Source: Streptacidiphilus sp. P02-A3a (lineage in GTDB: Bacteria; Actinomycetota; Actinomycetes; Streptomycetales; Streptomycetaceae). From it: 64,000 nucleotides of DNA. Each line of letters starts with the position of its first letter. Position 1 is the stretch's first letter. The translations under genes were made by a program, and so were the position numbers. The stretch covers positions 3,419,922 through 3,483,921 of the forward strand of contig NZ_CP048289.1 in assembly GCF_014084105.1 (NCBI RefSeq), in the 5' to 3' direction. Below are positions 24,329-34,342 of the stretch, piece after piece. Under the pieces are notes generated by a model that had not been told where the DNA came from, did no database searches, and saw only the letters and a list, made by a program, of their open reading frames with translations.

Positions 24329-26179
24329 ATGTGCGGAATAACCGGCTGGATCTCCTTCGGACAGAACCTGGGCGACGCCCGGGGCATTGTGTCCGCGATG
24401 ACCGAGACCATGGCCTGCCGGGGCCCGGACGCCGCCGGGGTGTGGCTGGACGCCAACGCCGCGCTCGGCCACCGCCGCCTCGCCGTCATCGACATCGAGG
24501 GCGGCGCGCAGCCCATGTCGGTCGAGCGCGACGGCCGCACGGTGCTGGTCACCACCTACAGCGGCGAGATCTACAACTACCGCGAACTACGCTCCGAACT
24601 CCAGGCCCTGGGCCACGCCTTCACCACCAGCAGTGACACCGAGGTGGCGCTGCACGCCTACCTGGAATGGGGCGAGGAGTTCACCACCCGGCTCAACGGC
24701 ATGTACGCCTTCGCCCTGTGGGACCCGATACGCCGGGAACTGCTGCTGGTCCGCGACCGGATGGGAATCAAGCCGCTCTACTACTACCGGACACACGACG
24801 GCATCGTCTTCGGCTCCGAACCCAAGGCGATCCTGGCCCACCCCCAGGTGCACGCGGTGGTGGACGCCGAGGGCCTGGCCGAGTTACTCGCCTTCGCCAA
24901 GACCCCCGGCCACGCCGTCTACCGGGGCATGCGCGAACTGCGCCCCGGGCACACCCTGCGGCTGACCGCCGACGGCGCCCGCGAACGCCGCTACTGGGGC
25001 CTGGAGTCCTACGAGCACCCCGACGACCTGGGCACCACCGTCACCCATGTGCGCGACCTGCTGGACGACATCGTCGACCGGCAGCTGATCGCCGACGTCC
25101 CGCTGTGCACGCTGCTCTCCGGCGGCCTGGACTCCTCGGTGATCACCGCGCTGGCGGCCAAGGCGCTCGCCGCCCAGGGCCGCGGCCCGGTGCGCTCCTT
25201 CTCGGTCGACTTCGTCGGCCAGACCGAGAACTTCCGGGCCGACCACCTGCGCGGCACCCCCGACGGCCCCTACGCCCGGGCCCTGGCCGAGCACGTCGCC
25301 AGCGACCACCGCGACATCGTGCTGGACACCCGGCAGCTGATGGACCGCGAGCACCGGGCGGCGGTGGTGGTCGCCCGCGACCTGCCGTACGGCCTCGGCG
25401 ACGGCGACACCTCGCTCTACCTGCTGTTCAAGGCGATCCGGCAGCAGTCGACGGTGGCCCTGTCCGGCGAGTCCGCCGACGAGGTCTTCGGCGGCTACAG
25501 CTGGTTCCACGACGAGAAACTGGTCAACGCCGACACCTTCCCCTGGCTGGCGGCGATCCGCCGCGGCTTCGCCGGCGACTCCGGCACCGAGCCGGAGTCG
25601 CTGCTCGCGCCCGGCCTGCTGCAGAAGATCGACATCGAGGGCTACCAGCGGCAGCGCTACCACGAGGCGCTGAGCGAGGTCCCGCGGCTGCCGGGGGAGA
25701 GCGGCCTGGAGCGCCGGATGCGGGAGGTCTGCTACCTGCACCTGACCCGGTTCGTGCAGTTCCTGCTGGACCGCAAGGACCGGGCCAGCATGGCCACCGG
25801 GCTTGAGGTCCGGGTGCCGTTCTGCGACCACCGGCTGGTCCAGTACGTCTTCAACACCCCCTGGGCGATGAAGACCTTCGACGGCCGGGAGAAGTCGCTG
25901 CTGCGCGCCGCCGCCCGGGACGTGCTGCCGGACGTCGTCGCCGACCGGGTCAAGAGCCCGTACCCCAGCACCCAGGACCCCAGCTACGCCGAGGCGCTGC
26001 GCGAGGAGCTCAGGCAGGTACTGGCCGACCGGGACGCGCCGGTGCGGCAGCTGCTGGACCTGACCGCCGTCGCCGAGACCGTCGACTCGGCCCTGGGCGC
26101 GGACCTGCGGTCGAGCACGGAGGTGGTGCTGGCGCTGGACACCTGGCTGCGCCGGTACCAGGTGACGCTGGACTTCTGA
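24329..26179 (+). CDS. asnB: Asparagine synthase (glutamine-hydrolysing)
   Basis: 616 aa. ATG-TGC gives the N-terminal nucleophile Cys2 (MCGITGW) of class II glutamine amidotransferases after Met removal; the glutaminase domain runs to about residue 215. The synthetase domain has the pyrophosphatase loop LLSGGLDSS at about 265 and SGESADEVFGGYSW. It makes asparagine from aspartate, glutamine and ATP, or amidates another substrate. Codon 186 is TTA (24884-24886), the rare leucine codon read by bldA tRNA in streptomycetes, so translation may be restricted to late growth. The start follows GGAGAGGA by about 11 bases. Confidence 0.93.
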   Translation: MCGITGWISFGQNLGDARGIVSAMTETMACRGPDAAGVWLDANAALGHRRLAVIDIEGGAQPMSVERDGRTVLVTTYSGEIYNYRELRSELQALGHAFTTSSDTEVALHAYLEWGEEFTTRLNGMYAFALWDPIRRELLLVRDRMGIKPLYYYRTHDGIVFGSEPKAILAHPQVHAVVDAEGLAELLAFAKTPGHAVYRGMRELRPGHTLRLTADGARERRYWGLESYEHPDDLGTTVTHVRDLLDDIVDRQLIADVPLCTLLSGGLDSSVITALAAKALAAQGRGPVRSFSVDFVGQTENFRADHLRGTPDGPYARALAEHVASDHRDIVLDTRQLMDREHRAAVVVARDLPYGLGDGDTSLYLLFKAIRQQSTVALSGESADEVFGGYSWFHDEKLVNADTFPWLAAIRRGFAGDSGTEPESLLAPGLLQKIDIEGYQRQRYHEALSEVPRLPGESGLERRMREVCYLHLTRFVQFLLDRKDRASMATGLEVRVPFCDHRLVQYVFNTPWAMKTFDGREKSLLRAAARDVLPDVVADRVKSPYPSTQDPSYAEALREELRQVLADRDAPVRQLLDLTAVAETVDSALGADLRSSTEVVLALDTWLRRYQVTLDF

Positions 26180-26268
26180 CCCCGGGCGCCACCGGGGACC
26201 GTGGGCGGGGCCGGGCGGCCGGCCCCGTTGCCGGTGCCGGGCGCGGGCCGCTCGCCTAGGCTGAGTCC

Positions 26269-26727
26269 ATGTCCCGTATCCCGCCCGACCGGCCCCGCGA
26301 CATCCTGCTGGTCGAGGACGACGCCGCCGACGCGCTGCTGGTGCAGGAGGCCCTGCGGGCGCGCGGCGCGGCCCGCAGCATCGCCTGGGTGCCGGACGGC
26401 CTGGCCGCGCTGGAGGTGCTGCGCGACCCCGCCGCCACCCGTCCGGACCTGATCGTGGTGGATCTCAACATGCCCCGGATGAACGGCCGGGAACTGCTCG
26501 CGGTGCTGAAGGCCGACGCGCGGCTGAAGATGATCCCGGTGGTGGTGCTGTCCACCTCGGACGCTCCGGCCGACGTCCGCGCGGCCTACGAGCGGCACGC
26601 CAACGCGTACATCACCAAACCGGTGAACCTCGACGACTTCGTCGACGCGGTCCGCAGCCTCGACATGTTCTTCCTGGACACCGCCGTGCTGCCGGACGGC
26701 GGCGGCAGCACGGCCGGAGCGGACTGA
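26269..26727 (+). CDS. CheY/Rcp1-like single-domain response regulator
   Basis: 152 aa receiver domain without an output domain. Acidic pocket residues are Glu16, Asp17 and Asp18 (LLVEDDAAD), the phospho-acceptor is Asp65 (IVVDLNMPRMNG), the switch Ser/Thr lies in VVLSTSD and the invariant Lys is 117 (ITKPVN). The N-terminal DILLVEDDAADALLVQEAL pattern is that of phytochrome-associated Rcp1 regulators. The gene is near a CHASE3 histidine kinase encoded at 29089-30762, a possible phosphodonor. A hairpin follows the stop. Confidence 0.93.
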   Translation: MSRIPPDRPRDILLVEDDAADALLVQEALRARGAARSIAWVPDGLAALEVLRDPAATRPDLIVVDLNMPRMNGRELLAVLKADARLKMIPVVVLSTSDAPADVRAAYERHANAYITKPVNLDDFVDAVRSLDMFFLDTAVLPDGGGSTAGAD

Positions 26728-26747
26728 CCGCCGCCGCGGACGCGCGA

Positions 26748-26777
26748 GCGGGCAGCCGCCCGAAGGCGACTGCCCGC
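26748..26777. terminator. Bidirectional hairpin between regulator and peptidase genes
   Basis: GCGGGCAG (26748-26755) pairs with CTGCCCGC (26770-26777), with an inner GCC/GGC pairing and a CGAA loop. It lies in the 63-base gap between convergent genes. Confidence 0.7.
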
Positions 26778-26790
26778 CGGTACCTGGTGG

Positions 26791-27567
26791 CTACAGGCTG
26801 TTCCAGGTGATCGAGAAGTTGCCACCGGACAGCGACGAGATGGTCGCCTCGGGCACGCCCGAGTCGGAGACCATGTTCATCCCGGTCGGGCTGGTCGAGC
26901 TCAGCGTGGCTCCGTTGACCGTGGAGTTGGAGAACTTGACCGTGCCGAAGTTGTCCAGCGGCAGCACGCCGCCCGAGTACGGGGCCTCGGCGACGACCTC
27001 GGCGGAGGAGCGGGACAGGCCGCTCTCCTTCTTGGTGGTCGTCTTGGTCCAGTTCTCGGTGGTGTCCTTGAGGGTCAGCGTGTAGGTGTTCGAGGCGTAG
27101 CTGACCGTCTCGGTGATCACGTCGCCCGGCCGGACCGTGTTGCTGTAGGTGACCGGGTACGCCGGGTACATCTCGTACCAGGACGAGTACGTGGCCTGGC
27201 CGCCGGAGCAGTCGGCCTCGGTGCCGGTCTGCTCGACCGATTCGGAGCTGTAGCCGTCGAGGCCCACCCAGAAGCTGGAGTACCCGTCACCGCTGGAGCA
27301 GTTGACGGCAGGCTGGGTGAAGGTGGTCGACACGCTGGTGTACGTCGAGCCGGTGGCGGCGTAGCCGGACCAGTTGTCGCTGGTCACGGTGGTGTGCTTG
27401 GGGCCGCCGTGGCTGATGAAGAACGGGGTGGCGCCGCCGTCGTGGTGGATCATCGGCGCCTGCAGCACGGGGGTCGCTGCGAGCGCGGGCACTGCGGCGC
27501 CGGTGAGCGGCGCGGCGATGAGGGGAATCAGCGCGCCGAGGCTGAGGGAGCGGCGGAACGGGGACAT
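26791..27567 (-). CDS. Secreted glutamic peptidase, G1 (eqolisin) family
   Basis: 258 aa secreted protease. The signal peptide spans about residues 1-30 (hydrophobic SLGALIPLIAAPLTGAAVPALA, cleavage near ALA-AT). The mature domain starts with SDNWSGYAATGSTYTSVSTTF. Catalytic Gln113 (VEQTG) and Glu132 (SSWYEMYPAYP) form the Gln/Glu dyad of aspergilloglutamic and scytalidoglutamic peptidases, which act at acid pH and resist pepstatin. FWVGLDGY is the family's conserved strand. ATG 27567 has GAGGAG upstream; the open frame extends without similarity. It implies extracellular protein digestion under acidic conditions. Confidence 0.9.
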   Translation of the reverse strand: MSPFRRSLSLGALIPLIAAPLTGAAVPALAATPVLQAPMIHHDGGATPFFISHGGPKHTTVTSDNWSGYAATGSTYTSVSTTFTQPAVNCSSGDGYSSFWVGLDGYSSESVEQTGTEADCSGGQATYSSWYEMYPAYPVTYSNTVRPGDVITETVSYASNTYTLTLKDTTENWTKTTTKKESGLSRSSAEVVAEAPYSGGVLPLDNFGTVKFSNSTVNGATLSSTSPTGMNMVSDSGVPEATISSLSGGNFSITWNSL

Positions 27568-27880
27568 GGGTCTCCTCTGTGGCCAGTCCGTGGGTACCGG
27601 GAGCGAGCGCGGGGCACCACCGGCCTCGTGAGCCGGGGCGTCCGGGCGGTTCGCGGTGGAGCAGGCAGCGCTACCTCCCAGGGAAGGTAGGCGGATCGGG
27701 GGGCGGCCCACAAGAGTTTGGCGGTAACATGTCAAAAATTCGCCGGTGAGCCATCTCACATTGTGGGCAGGGTTTCCTCCGCTGTCCATGGTGCGGGCTG
27801 CGGTTACGGCCCCGCCCGGCGTACTGGGCGCACGACCGGTCGGTCGGTGCGCCCCGCACGCCGGGCCGGGCCGGGGCGGT

Positions 27881-29088
27881 TCAGGGGCGGGTGAGGTGCA
27901 GGATGGCCAGGTCGTCCGCGTGCCGACCGGCGTTCAACGCCTGGGCGGTGGTGACCAGATGGTCCAGCAGCCGGTTGGCCTCCGGCTCCGGCGCGTCCGC
28001 GATCAGCTCCACCAGTCCGGTGGTGCCCAGGCGTTCGCTGCCGGGCCCGCTGTGGCCCTCGATCAGACCGTCCGTGTAGAGCAGCAGCGCCGACGCCGGG
28101 GGCAGCAGCAGGTCGCTGCTCTCCCAGGCGCGTTGGCCGGGCAGGATGCCCAGCGCCATGCCGTGCTCGGCGGCCACCTCGCGGGCGGTGCCGTCGGTCA
28201 CCAGCAGCGGCTCGTGGTGCCCGGCGAGGTGCAGCGAGCCGCCGCCGCTGGCCGGGTCCAGGGTGAGCGTGGTGCAGGTGGCGAACATGTCGCCGCGCGG
28301 GCGCTCGGCGACCAGCACCTGCTCCAGCAGGTCCAGCAGCTCGATGTCGCGGTGACCGCCGAGGACCAGCGCCCGCCAGGTGATCCGCAGGCAGACGCCG
28401 AGCGCTGCCTCGTCCGGGCCGTGGCCGCTGACGTCGCCGATCACGGCGTGGACCAGTCCGTCCGGGGTCTGCACCACGTCCAGGAAGTCGCCGCCGAGCA
28501 GGGCGCGTTCCCGTCCGGGCAGGTAGCGGCTGGCGACGCCGACCTCCGGTGTGCGCAGCAGCGGGGTGGGCAGCAGGCCGCGTTCCAGCCGGGCGTTCTC
28601 GCGGGCCTGGATCAGGTTCTCGCGCAGCTCCGCGCCGGCCCGCTCGGCCTGCTTGCGGTGCACCGCGTAACGCACCACCCGGTTCAGCAGCTCCGCTTGC
28701 ACCTGGCCCTTGACCAGGTAGTCCTGGGCGCCGCTGGCGACCGCGCGGATCCCCGCGTGCGGCTCGGCCAGGCCGGTGAGCACGATCACCGCGGCGTTCG
28801 GGCAGGCCTTCTGCACCGCGCCGACCGCCGGGATCCCGGAGGCGTCGGGCAGGTTGAGGTCGAGCAGCACGCAGTCCGGGGTGTCCTCGGCCAGATCGGC
28901 CAGGGCGTCGGCCAGGGTCTGCTTCCAGCGCAGGTCGTGCGCCAGACCGGTGTCCGTGAGCAGCTCCTCGACCAGCAGCGCGTCGCCGGGGTCGTCCTCG
29001 ATCAGCAGGATGCGGTAGGTCTCGACGTCGGCCGCGGCCGCCTCCTGTGTGGTCGGTTCGGTCATGGTCCTGGTGGTCTCGGTGTCGC

Positions 29089-29092
<4 letters not shown>
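27881..29092 (-). CDS. Response regulator with SpoIIE-type PP2C phosphatase domain
   Basis: 403 aa. The receiver domain covers about residues 20-140 (acidic pocket IEDDP, phospho-acceptor in CVLLDLNLPDASG, Lys in YLVKG), then a coiled linker of about 40 residues, then a SpoIIE/RsbU-like PP2C Ser/Thr phosphatase domain (GGDFLDV, VIGDVSGHGPDEA, LLLYTDGLIE, ADDLAILHL metal-binding motifs). Such proteins dephosphorylate anti-sigma-factor antagonists in a signal-dependent way. ATG 29092 overlaps the stop of the upstream histidine kinase by 4 bases, so the kinase is its probable partner. Upstream frame extension is rejected. Confidence 0.94.
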
Positions 29093-30762
<1,670 letters not shown>

Positions 30763-30916
30763 CTGCGTTCCTCTCCGATTGGCCGGGTCATGCCTTCCCA
30801 CCACCCTACAGGGGTAAAGTGCACCAAATCGGACCCAATGCGGGTGATTGATGCCATAGCGTGGTATAGGCCGTGTGGTAGGAGAGGGGTGGGCCCGTCG
30901 GGTCCGGGCGGGCGGC

Positions 30917-31714
30917 TCAGTCGTCCAGCGAGATCACCGCCTCGTCGGTGTAGAGCCGGAAGGTCAGCGTCTCCTGGAGGTACAGCTCCACCACGGCGGT
31001 GTCGTGCGAGCGGTAGCCGATGGAGAGGTCCTGCCCCAGGTGCAGCTCGTAGTCCCCGCCCCGGGTGGACAGCAGCACCGCGCCGTCGAGCGCCGGGGCC
31101 CAGATGATCTCGCCGTCCAGCAGCCGGGAGAGGTGGGTCAGGATCGGGAAGCCCTGGTCCACGGTCTCGCTGACGGCCGTGTACGCGTCCGCGCTGAGCA
31201 GCAGCGTGTACGGGCCGCCGACCCCCGCCAGCCGCAGGGCGGTCAGCGCCCGGCTGACCGCCTCGGCGTAGTCGCGGGGGTCCTCCGGCAGCGGCAGCGG
31301 CGGATGCGACGCGCCCGGGCGGACGCCGCCGATCCCGGCCTCCGGGAAGCCGTCGAAGATCAGCCGGTCCTCGGCGAAGGCGGCCCGGCGGGCGGCGTCC
31401 TTCACCGGCTGCCAGTCCGCGTCCTTGGCGCCGCGCTCGACGCTGTCGACGGCGTCGCGCTCCACGGTGAACGGGATCCGCAGCTCGACCACCGGTTGCA
31501 GCTCGTGCAGCCGGGCGGTCACCCCGTGGCCGGGCGCGGAGATCTCCCGCAGCCCGCCGGTGCCGATGGCGGACAGCGTGGTCCCGTCCGGGCCCTGGAC
31601 GTCCACCACCCGGCGCCCGGCGATGTGCCGTTTGAAGGTGCGGCGGGCCTCCTCCTCGATCTCGGCCCACGCGGCGGCGGAGATGGGGGCGAGGTCCCGG
31701 TGCAGGTTGTTCAT
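30917..31714 (-). CDS. Encapsulin nanocompartment shell protein (family 1)
   Basis: 265 aa HK97-fold protein that self-assembles into a protein shell. N-terminal MNNLHRDLAPISAAAWAEIEEEARRTFKRHIAGRRVVDV and C-terminal SIGYRSHDTAVVELYLQETLTFRLYTDEAVISL are typical of family 1 encapsulins; length matches the usual 264-268 aa. The start overlaps the stop of the DyP peroxidase gene by 4 bases, and the peroxidase ends in a cargo-loading peptide, so the shell is expected to enclose that enzyme. No iron-storage cargo gene is next to it. Confidence 0.96.
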   Translation of the reverse strand: MNNLHRDLAPISAAAWAEIEEEARRTFKRHIAGRRVVDVQGPDGTTLSAIGTGGLREISAPGHGVTARLHELQPVVELRIPFTVERDAVDSVERGAKDADWQPVKDAARRAAFAEDRLIFDGFPEAGIGGVRPGASHPPLPLPEDPRDYAEAVSRALTALRLAGVGGPYTLLLSADAYTAVSETVDQGFPILTHLSRLLDGEIIWAPALDGAVLLSTRGGDYELHLGQDLSIGYRSHDTAVVELYLQETLTFRLYTDEAVISLDD

Positions 31715-32778
31715 CGCGGTGTGCTCCTTCGCAGGCTGCCGATGTTCAGTGACCCGGCGGTGTCCGGTGGTCCGGCGGCCGGCTCCGGCGCCGGGGCCGG
31801 TACCGGCTCCGGCGCCGCGCCCGGCGGTCCCGGCGGGTCGTCCAGGAAGTCGGCGGAGGGGGCGAAGAACAGGCCGCCGGTGACCACCGTGGAGAAGTCC
31901 AGGATCCGGTCGTAGGTGCCGGGCGGGTTGCCGACGAACATGTTCTCCAGCATCTGCTCGGTGACGTCCGGGGTCCGCGAGTACCCGATGAAGTAGGTGC
32001 CGAACTCGCCCCGGCCGATCGTGCCGAAGGGCATGTTCTCGCGCAGGATCTGCCGCTGGGTGCCGTCCGGGTCGTTCACGGTGTTCAGTGCGACATGCGA
32101 GTTCGCCGGTTTCACCGCGTCGTCCAGCTCGATGTTGTCGGACTTGGTGCGGCCGATCACCCGCTCCTGCTCGGCGACCGGCAGCGCGTTCCAGGCGGCC
32201 ATGTCGTGCAGGTACTTCTGCACCAGCAGGTAGGCGCCGCCCGCGAAGCGCTCGTCCTCGGCGCCGACGACCACCGCCCGCTCGGCTGCGTGCCCGGTGG
32301 GGTTCTCGGTGCCGTCCACGAAGCCGAGCAGGTCGCGCAGGTCGAAGTAGCGGAACCCGTGGGTCTCGTCGACCACCCGGACGGCGTCCCCCAGCCGCCC
32401 GGTGACCTGCGCGGCGAGCTCGAAGCAGGCGTCCATCCGCGGTGCCCGGATGTGCAGTGCCAGGTCGCCCGGGGTGGAGACGGTCCGGTGCCGCTCCCCG
32501 GCGAAGTCGCGGAAGGGGTGCAGCTCGGCCGGGCGGGGGCCGTCGAACAGCCGGTCCCAGGCGTCCGAGCCGATTCCGGCCACGCAGGCCAGGCCGCCGT
32601 CGGGGAGTCGGAAGCCGACCGAGCGCCCCAGGCCGGACAGGTCGGCCAGCAGCTCGCGGACCGCGCCCTCCCCGCCCGGCGCGATGGTCAGCACCAGGAT
32701 CACGGCGGCACTGGTGAGACCACTGACCACCGGCTGCGACTGCGGTGGTAGCTGACCCTGGGTCACCTGATCAGTCAT
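31711..32778 (-). CDS. DyP-type heme peroxidase, encapsulin cargo
   Basis: 355 aa B-type dye-decolourising peroxidase. The GFVDGTENP motif carries the distal Asp155, His228 in ANSHVALN is the proximal heme ligand, and Arg246/Asn248 lie in ILRENMPFG, matching the DypB active-site set. The C terminus has a Pro/Ala-rich linker of about 30 residues and then SLNIGSLRRS, the (G)SLxIGSL loading peptide that binds the inside of encapsulin shells. Several Met codons cluster at the start; ATG 32778 fits the AGGTGG site best. It is the first gene of a two-gene operon with encapsulin. It likely protects against oxidative stress or oxidises phenolic substrates within the compartment. Confidence 0.95.
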   Translation of the reverse strand: MTDQVTQGQLPPQSQPVVSGLTSAAVILVLTIAPGGEGAVRELLADLSGLGRSVGFRLPDGGLACVAGIGSDAWDRLFDGPRPAELHPFRDFAGERHRTVSTPGDLALHIRAPRMDACFELAAQVTGRLGDAVRVVDETHGFRYFDLRDLLGFVDGTENPTGHAAERAVVVGAEDERFAGGAYLLVQKYLHDMAAWNALPVAEQERVIGRTKSDNIELDDAVKPANSHVALNTVNDPDGTQRQILRENMPFGTIGRGEFGTYFIGYSRTPDVTEQMLENMFVGNPPGTYDRILDFSTVVTGGLFFAPSADFLDDPPGPPGAAPEPVPAPAPEPAAGPPDTAGSLNIGSLRRSTPR

Positions 32779-32831
32779 CATGCCACCTGACATCATGGCG
32801 AGTTGCCGCACATGGCCGTGAAAAGGTGATC

Positions 32832-32844
32832 TGACGGTACGTCA
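32832..32844. promoter_or_regulatory. TGACG-GTA-CGTCA palindrome upstream of the DyP gene
   Basis: A perfect 5-bp dyad about 54 bases upstream of the DyP start, in the 70-base gap before the MreB-like stop. It may be an operator for the peroxidase-encapsulin operon. No matching regulator is recognised. Confidence 0.35.
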
Positions 32845-32848
32845 CCGA

Positions 32849-33919
32849 TCAAGCTCCGTCCGGCTCGGCCGCGCCCGCACCGGTCAGTACGGCAGTGGGT
32901 GCGGCGGTCGGGGAGGTCCGGTGCGGCTCCATCACCACGTCGCGGGAGCGCGCCCAGCGCATCAGCCGCCAGGCCCCCAGTGACCCGATCTCGCCCCGGC
33001 GGGGCGGGGTGTGCACCGGCACCTGGGCCTGGCGGCGTACCCGCTCCTCCAGGCCGCGCAGCCGCGACCCCTCCCCGCAGAGCACCACGCCGCGCTCGCA
33101 GACGTCGTGCACCAGCGCCTCGGGTCCGTCGATCAGCACCGAGAGGATCAGCTCGGCGATGGTGTCGGCGACCTCCTCCAGCGCCGGGGCGAGGTCGCCG
33201 ACCGCGAGCGTCAGCGTGCGCGGCAGGCCCCGGTCCAGCTCCCGGCCCTTGAGCGTGACCTTGGCGTTCTTTCCCGGCAGCGACGCCAGCTGGATCTTGG
33301 CCCGCTCGGCCTCGGCCGGGCTCACCGCGAAGTCGTGCTCCTCGTAGAGGTGTCGGACCAGCCGCCGGTCGATGGCCGCACCGCCCTGCGGTACCGACCG
33401 GGCCAGCACCACCGAGGCCGCCGACAGCAGCGCCGCGGTGGCGTTCTCGGTGCCGATGTCCACCACCAGCGCCCCGCCCGTGTCACGCACCTCGACGCCC
33501 GCCCCGGCGGCGGCGGCCAGCGAGGCCGGGATCAACTGCACCGCCCGCAGCCCCGCCTCCTGGCACACCGCCAGCAGCGCCTGCCGCTCGACCGGGGTGC
33601 TCTCGTCGGCCACGCAGACGGAGGCCCGCGCCGACTCCCAGACCCGGCACGGCGCGGCCTCCCACAGGGCCTCGCGCAGCAGCCGGACGGCCAGCGCCTG
33701 GTCGGTGATCACGCTGCGGCCGACCGGGCGCACCACCTCCATTCCGGCCGGGGTCCGCCCCTGGAGCGCCAGCGCCCGGGCCCCTCGCGCGCGGATCGTG
33801 CCCCGGGGGTCGAGTACGGCCACGTTGGGAGTGCAACGGACCTCCCGGGCGCGGCTGGAGTACACGCGCAGCGTGGTACTGCCCAGGTCGACGGCGTAGT
33901 GCTGGATGAAGCCCGCCAC
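32849..33919 (-). CDS. MreB/Mbl-like actin-family protein
   Basis: 356 aa actin-fold ATPase of the MreB type. Phosphate 1 motif is VDLGSTTLRVY, phosphate 2 is VVDIGTENATAALLS, and the adenosine motif region is VVLCGEGSRLRGLEER. Conserved blocks EAGLRAVQLIPASLAAAAGAG and GGAAIDRRLVRHLY are present. It is a divergent copy (canonical motifs read DLGTA and DIGGGT) and lies away from mreCD and rodA, so it is likely an accessory paralogue with a role in spore-wall or hyphal morphogenesis rather than the main MreB. ATG 33919 is a normal start. It is upstream of, and in the same direction as, the DyP operon. Confidence 0.88.
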   Translation of the reverse strand: MAGFIQHYAVDLGSTTLRVYSSRAREVRCTPNVAVLDPRGTIRARGARALALQGRTPAGMEVVRPVGRSVITDQALAVRLLREALWEAAPCRVWESARASVCVADESTPVERQALLAVCQEAGLRAVQLIPASLAAAAGAGVEVRDTGGALVVDIGTENATAALLSAASVVLARSVPQGGAAIDRRLVRHLYEEHDFAVSPAEAERAKIQLASLPGKNAKVTLKGRELDRGLPRTLTLAVGDLAPALEEVADTIAELILSVLIDGPEALVHDVCERGVVLCGEGSRLRGLEERVRRQAQVPVHTPPRRGEIGSLGAWRLMRWARSRDVVMEPHRTSPTAAPTAVLTGAGAAEPDGA

Positions 33920-34342
33920 GGATCGGTCAGCCCCTTCCCGATGTGTCAGATGAGTCAGCTGTCTGTCTGCCCGCTATCTGTGCCTAGGCCGACGTTCGCA
34001 CGGGACCAGGGGACGCGCGACTCCACCGGCGCGTGCGGGGCAGTCCCGGGCCGGGGCCGGGTGCGCGGCACGCGGCTGAGGGATCGTCATGTCGCAGTAC
34101 TGGCAGAGTTTGCGGTCCTTTTGCGCAGAGCTTGCGCAAATTGATCGATGTATTGCGGCCGTCTGTTCACCTGGATACGATCCGCCGCAACGGCAGCCAC
34201 CCGCCGCCGCTTCGGAGTCGACGCCGCGCACCCCTGGCGTCCCGGCCATGTCAGGTTCCTGACAGACATCTCGCTGTCAGGTCCCGCCGTCAGGCAGTGG
34301 CGCCCCGGCTCCTACCCACACCCACCCAGGAAGGTCGTACGC
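33920..34342. promoter_or_regulatory. Upstream region of the GH87-like gene with operators
   Basis: Inverted repeat TTTGCGCA (34120-34127) / TGCGCAAA (34133-34140) with a 5-base spacer lies just upstream of a strong promoter. A second perfect hairpin TGTCAGG-TT-CCTGACA (34249-34264) lies in the predicted 5' leader and is followed by further CTGTCAGG and GTCAGG copies to about 34296. No gene is supported in this 423-base gap. Confidence 0.6.
34153..34181 (+). promoter_or_regulatory. Promoter of the GH87-like gene
   Basis: TTGCGG (34153-34158), a 17-base spacer and TACGAT (34176-34181) closely fit Streptomyces vegetative -35 and -10 boxes. The TTTGCGCA inverted repeat ends 13 bases before the -35 box. 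Confidence 0.6.
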
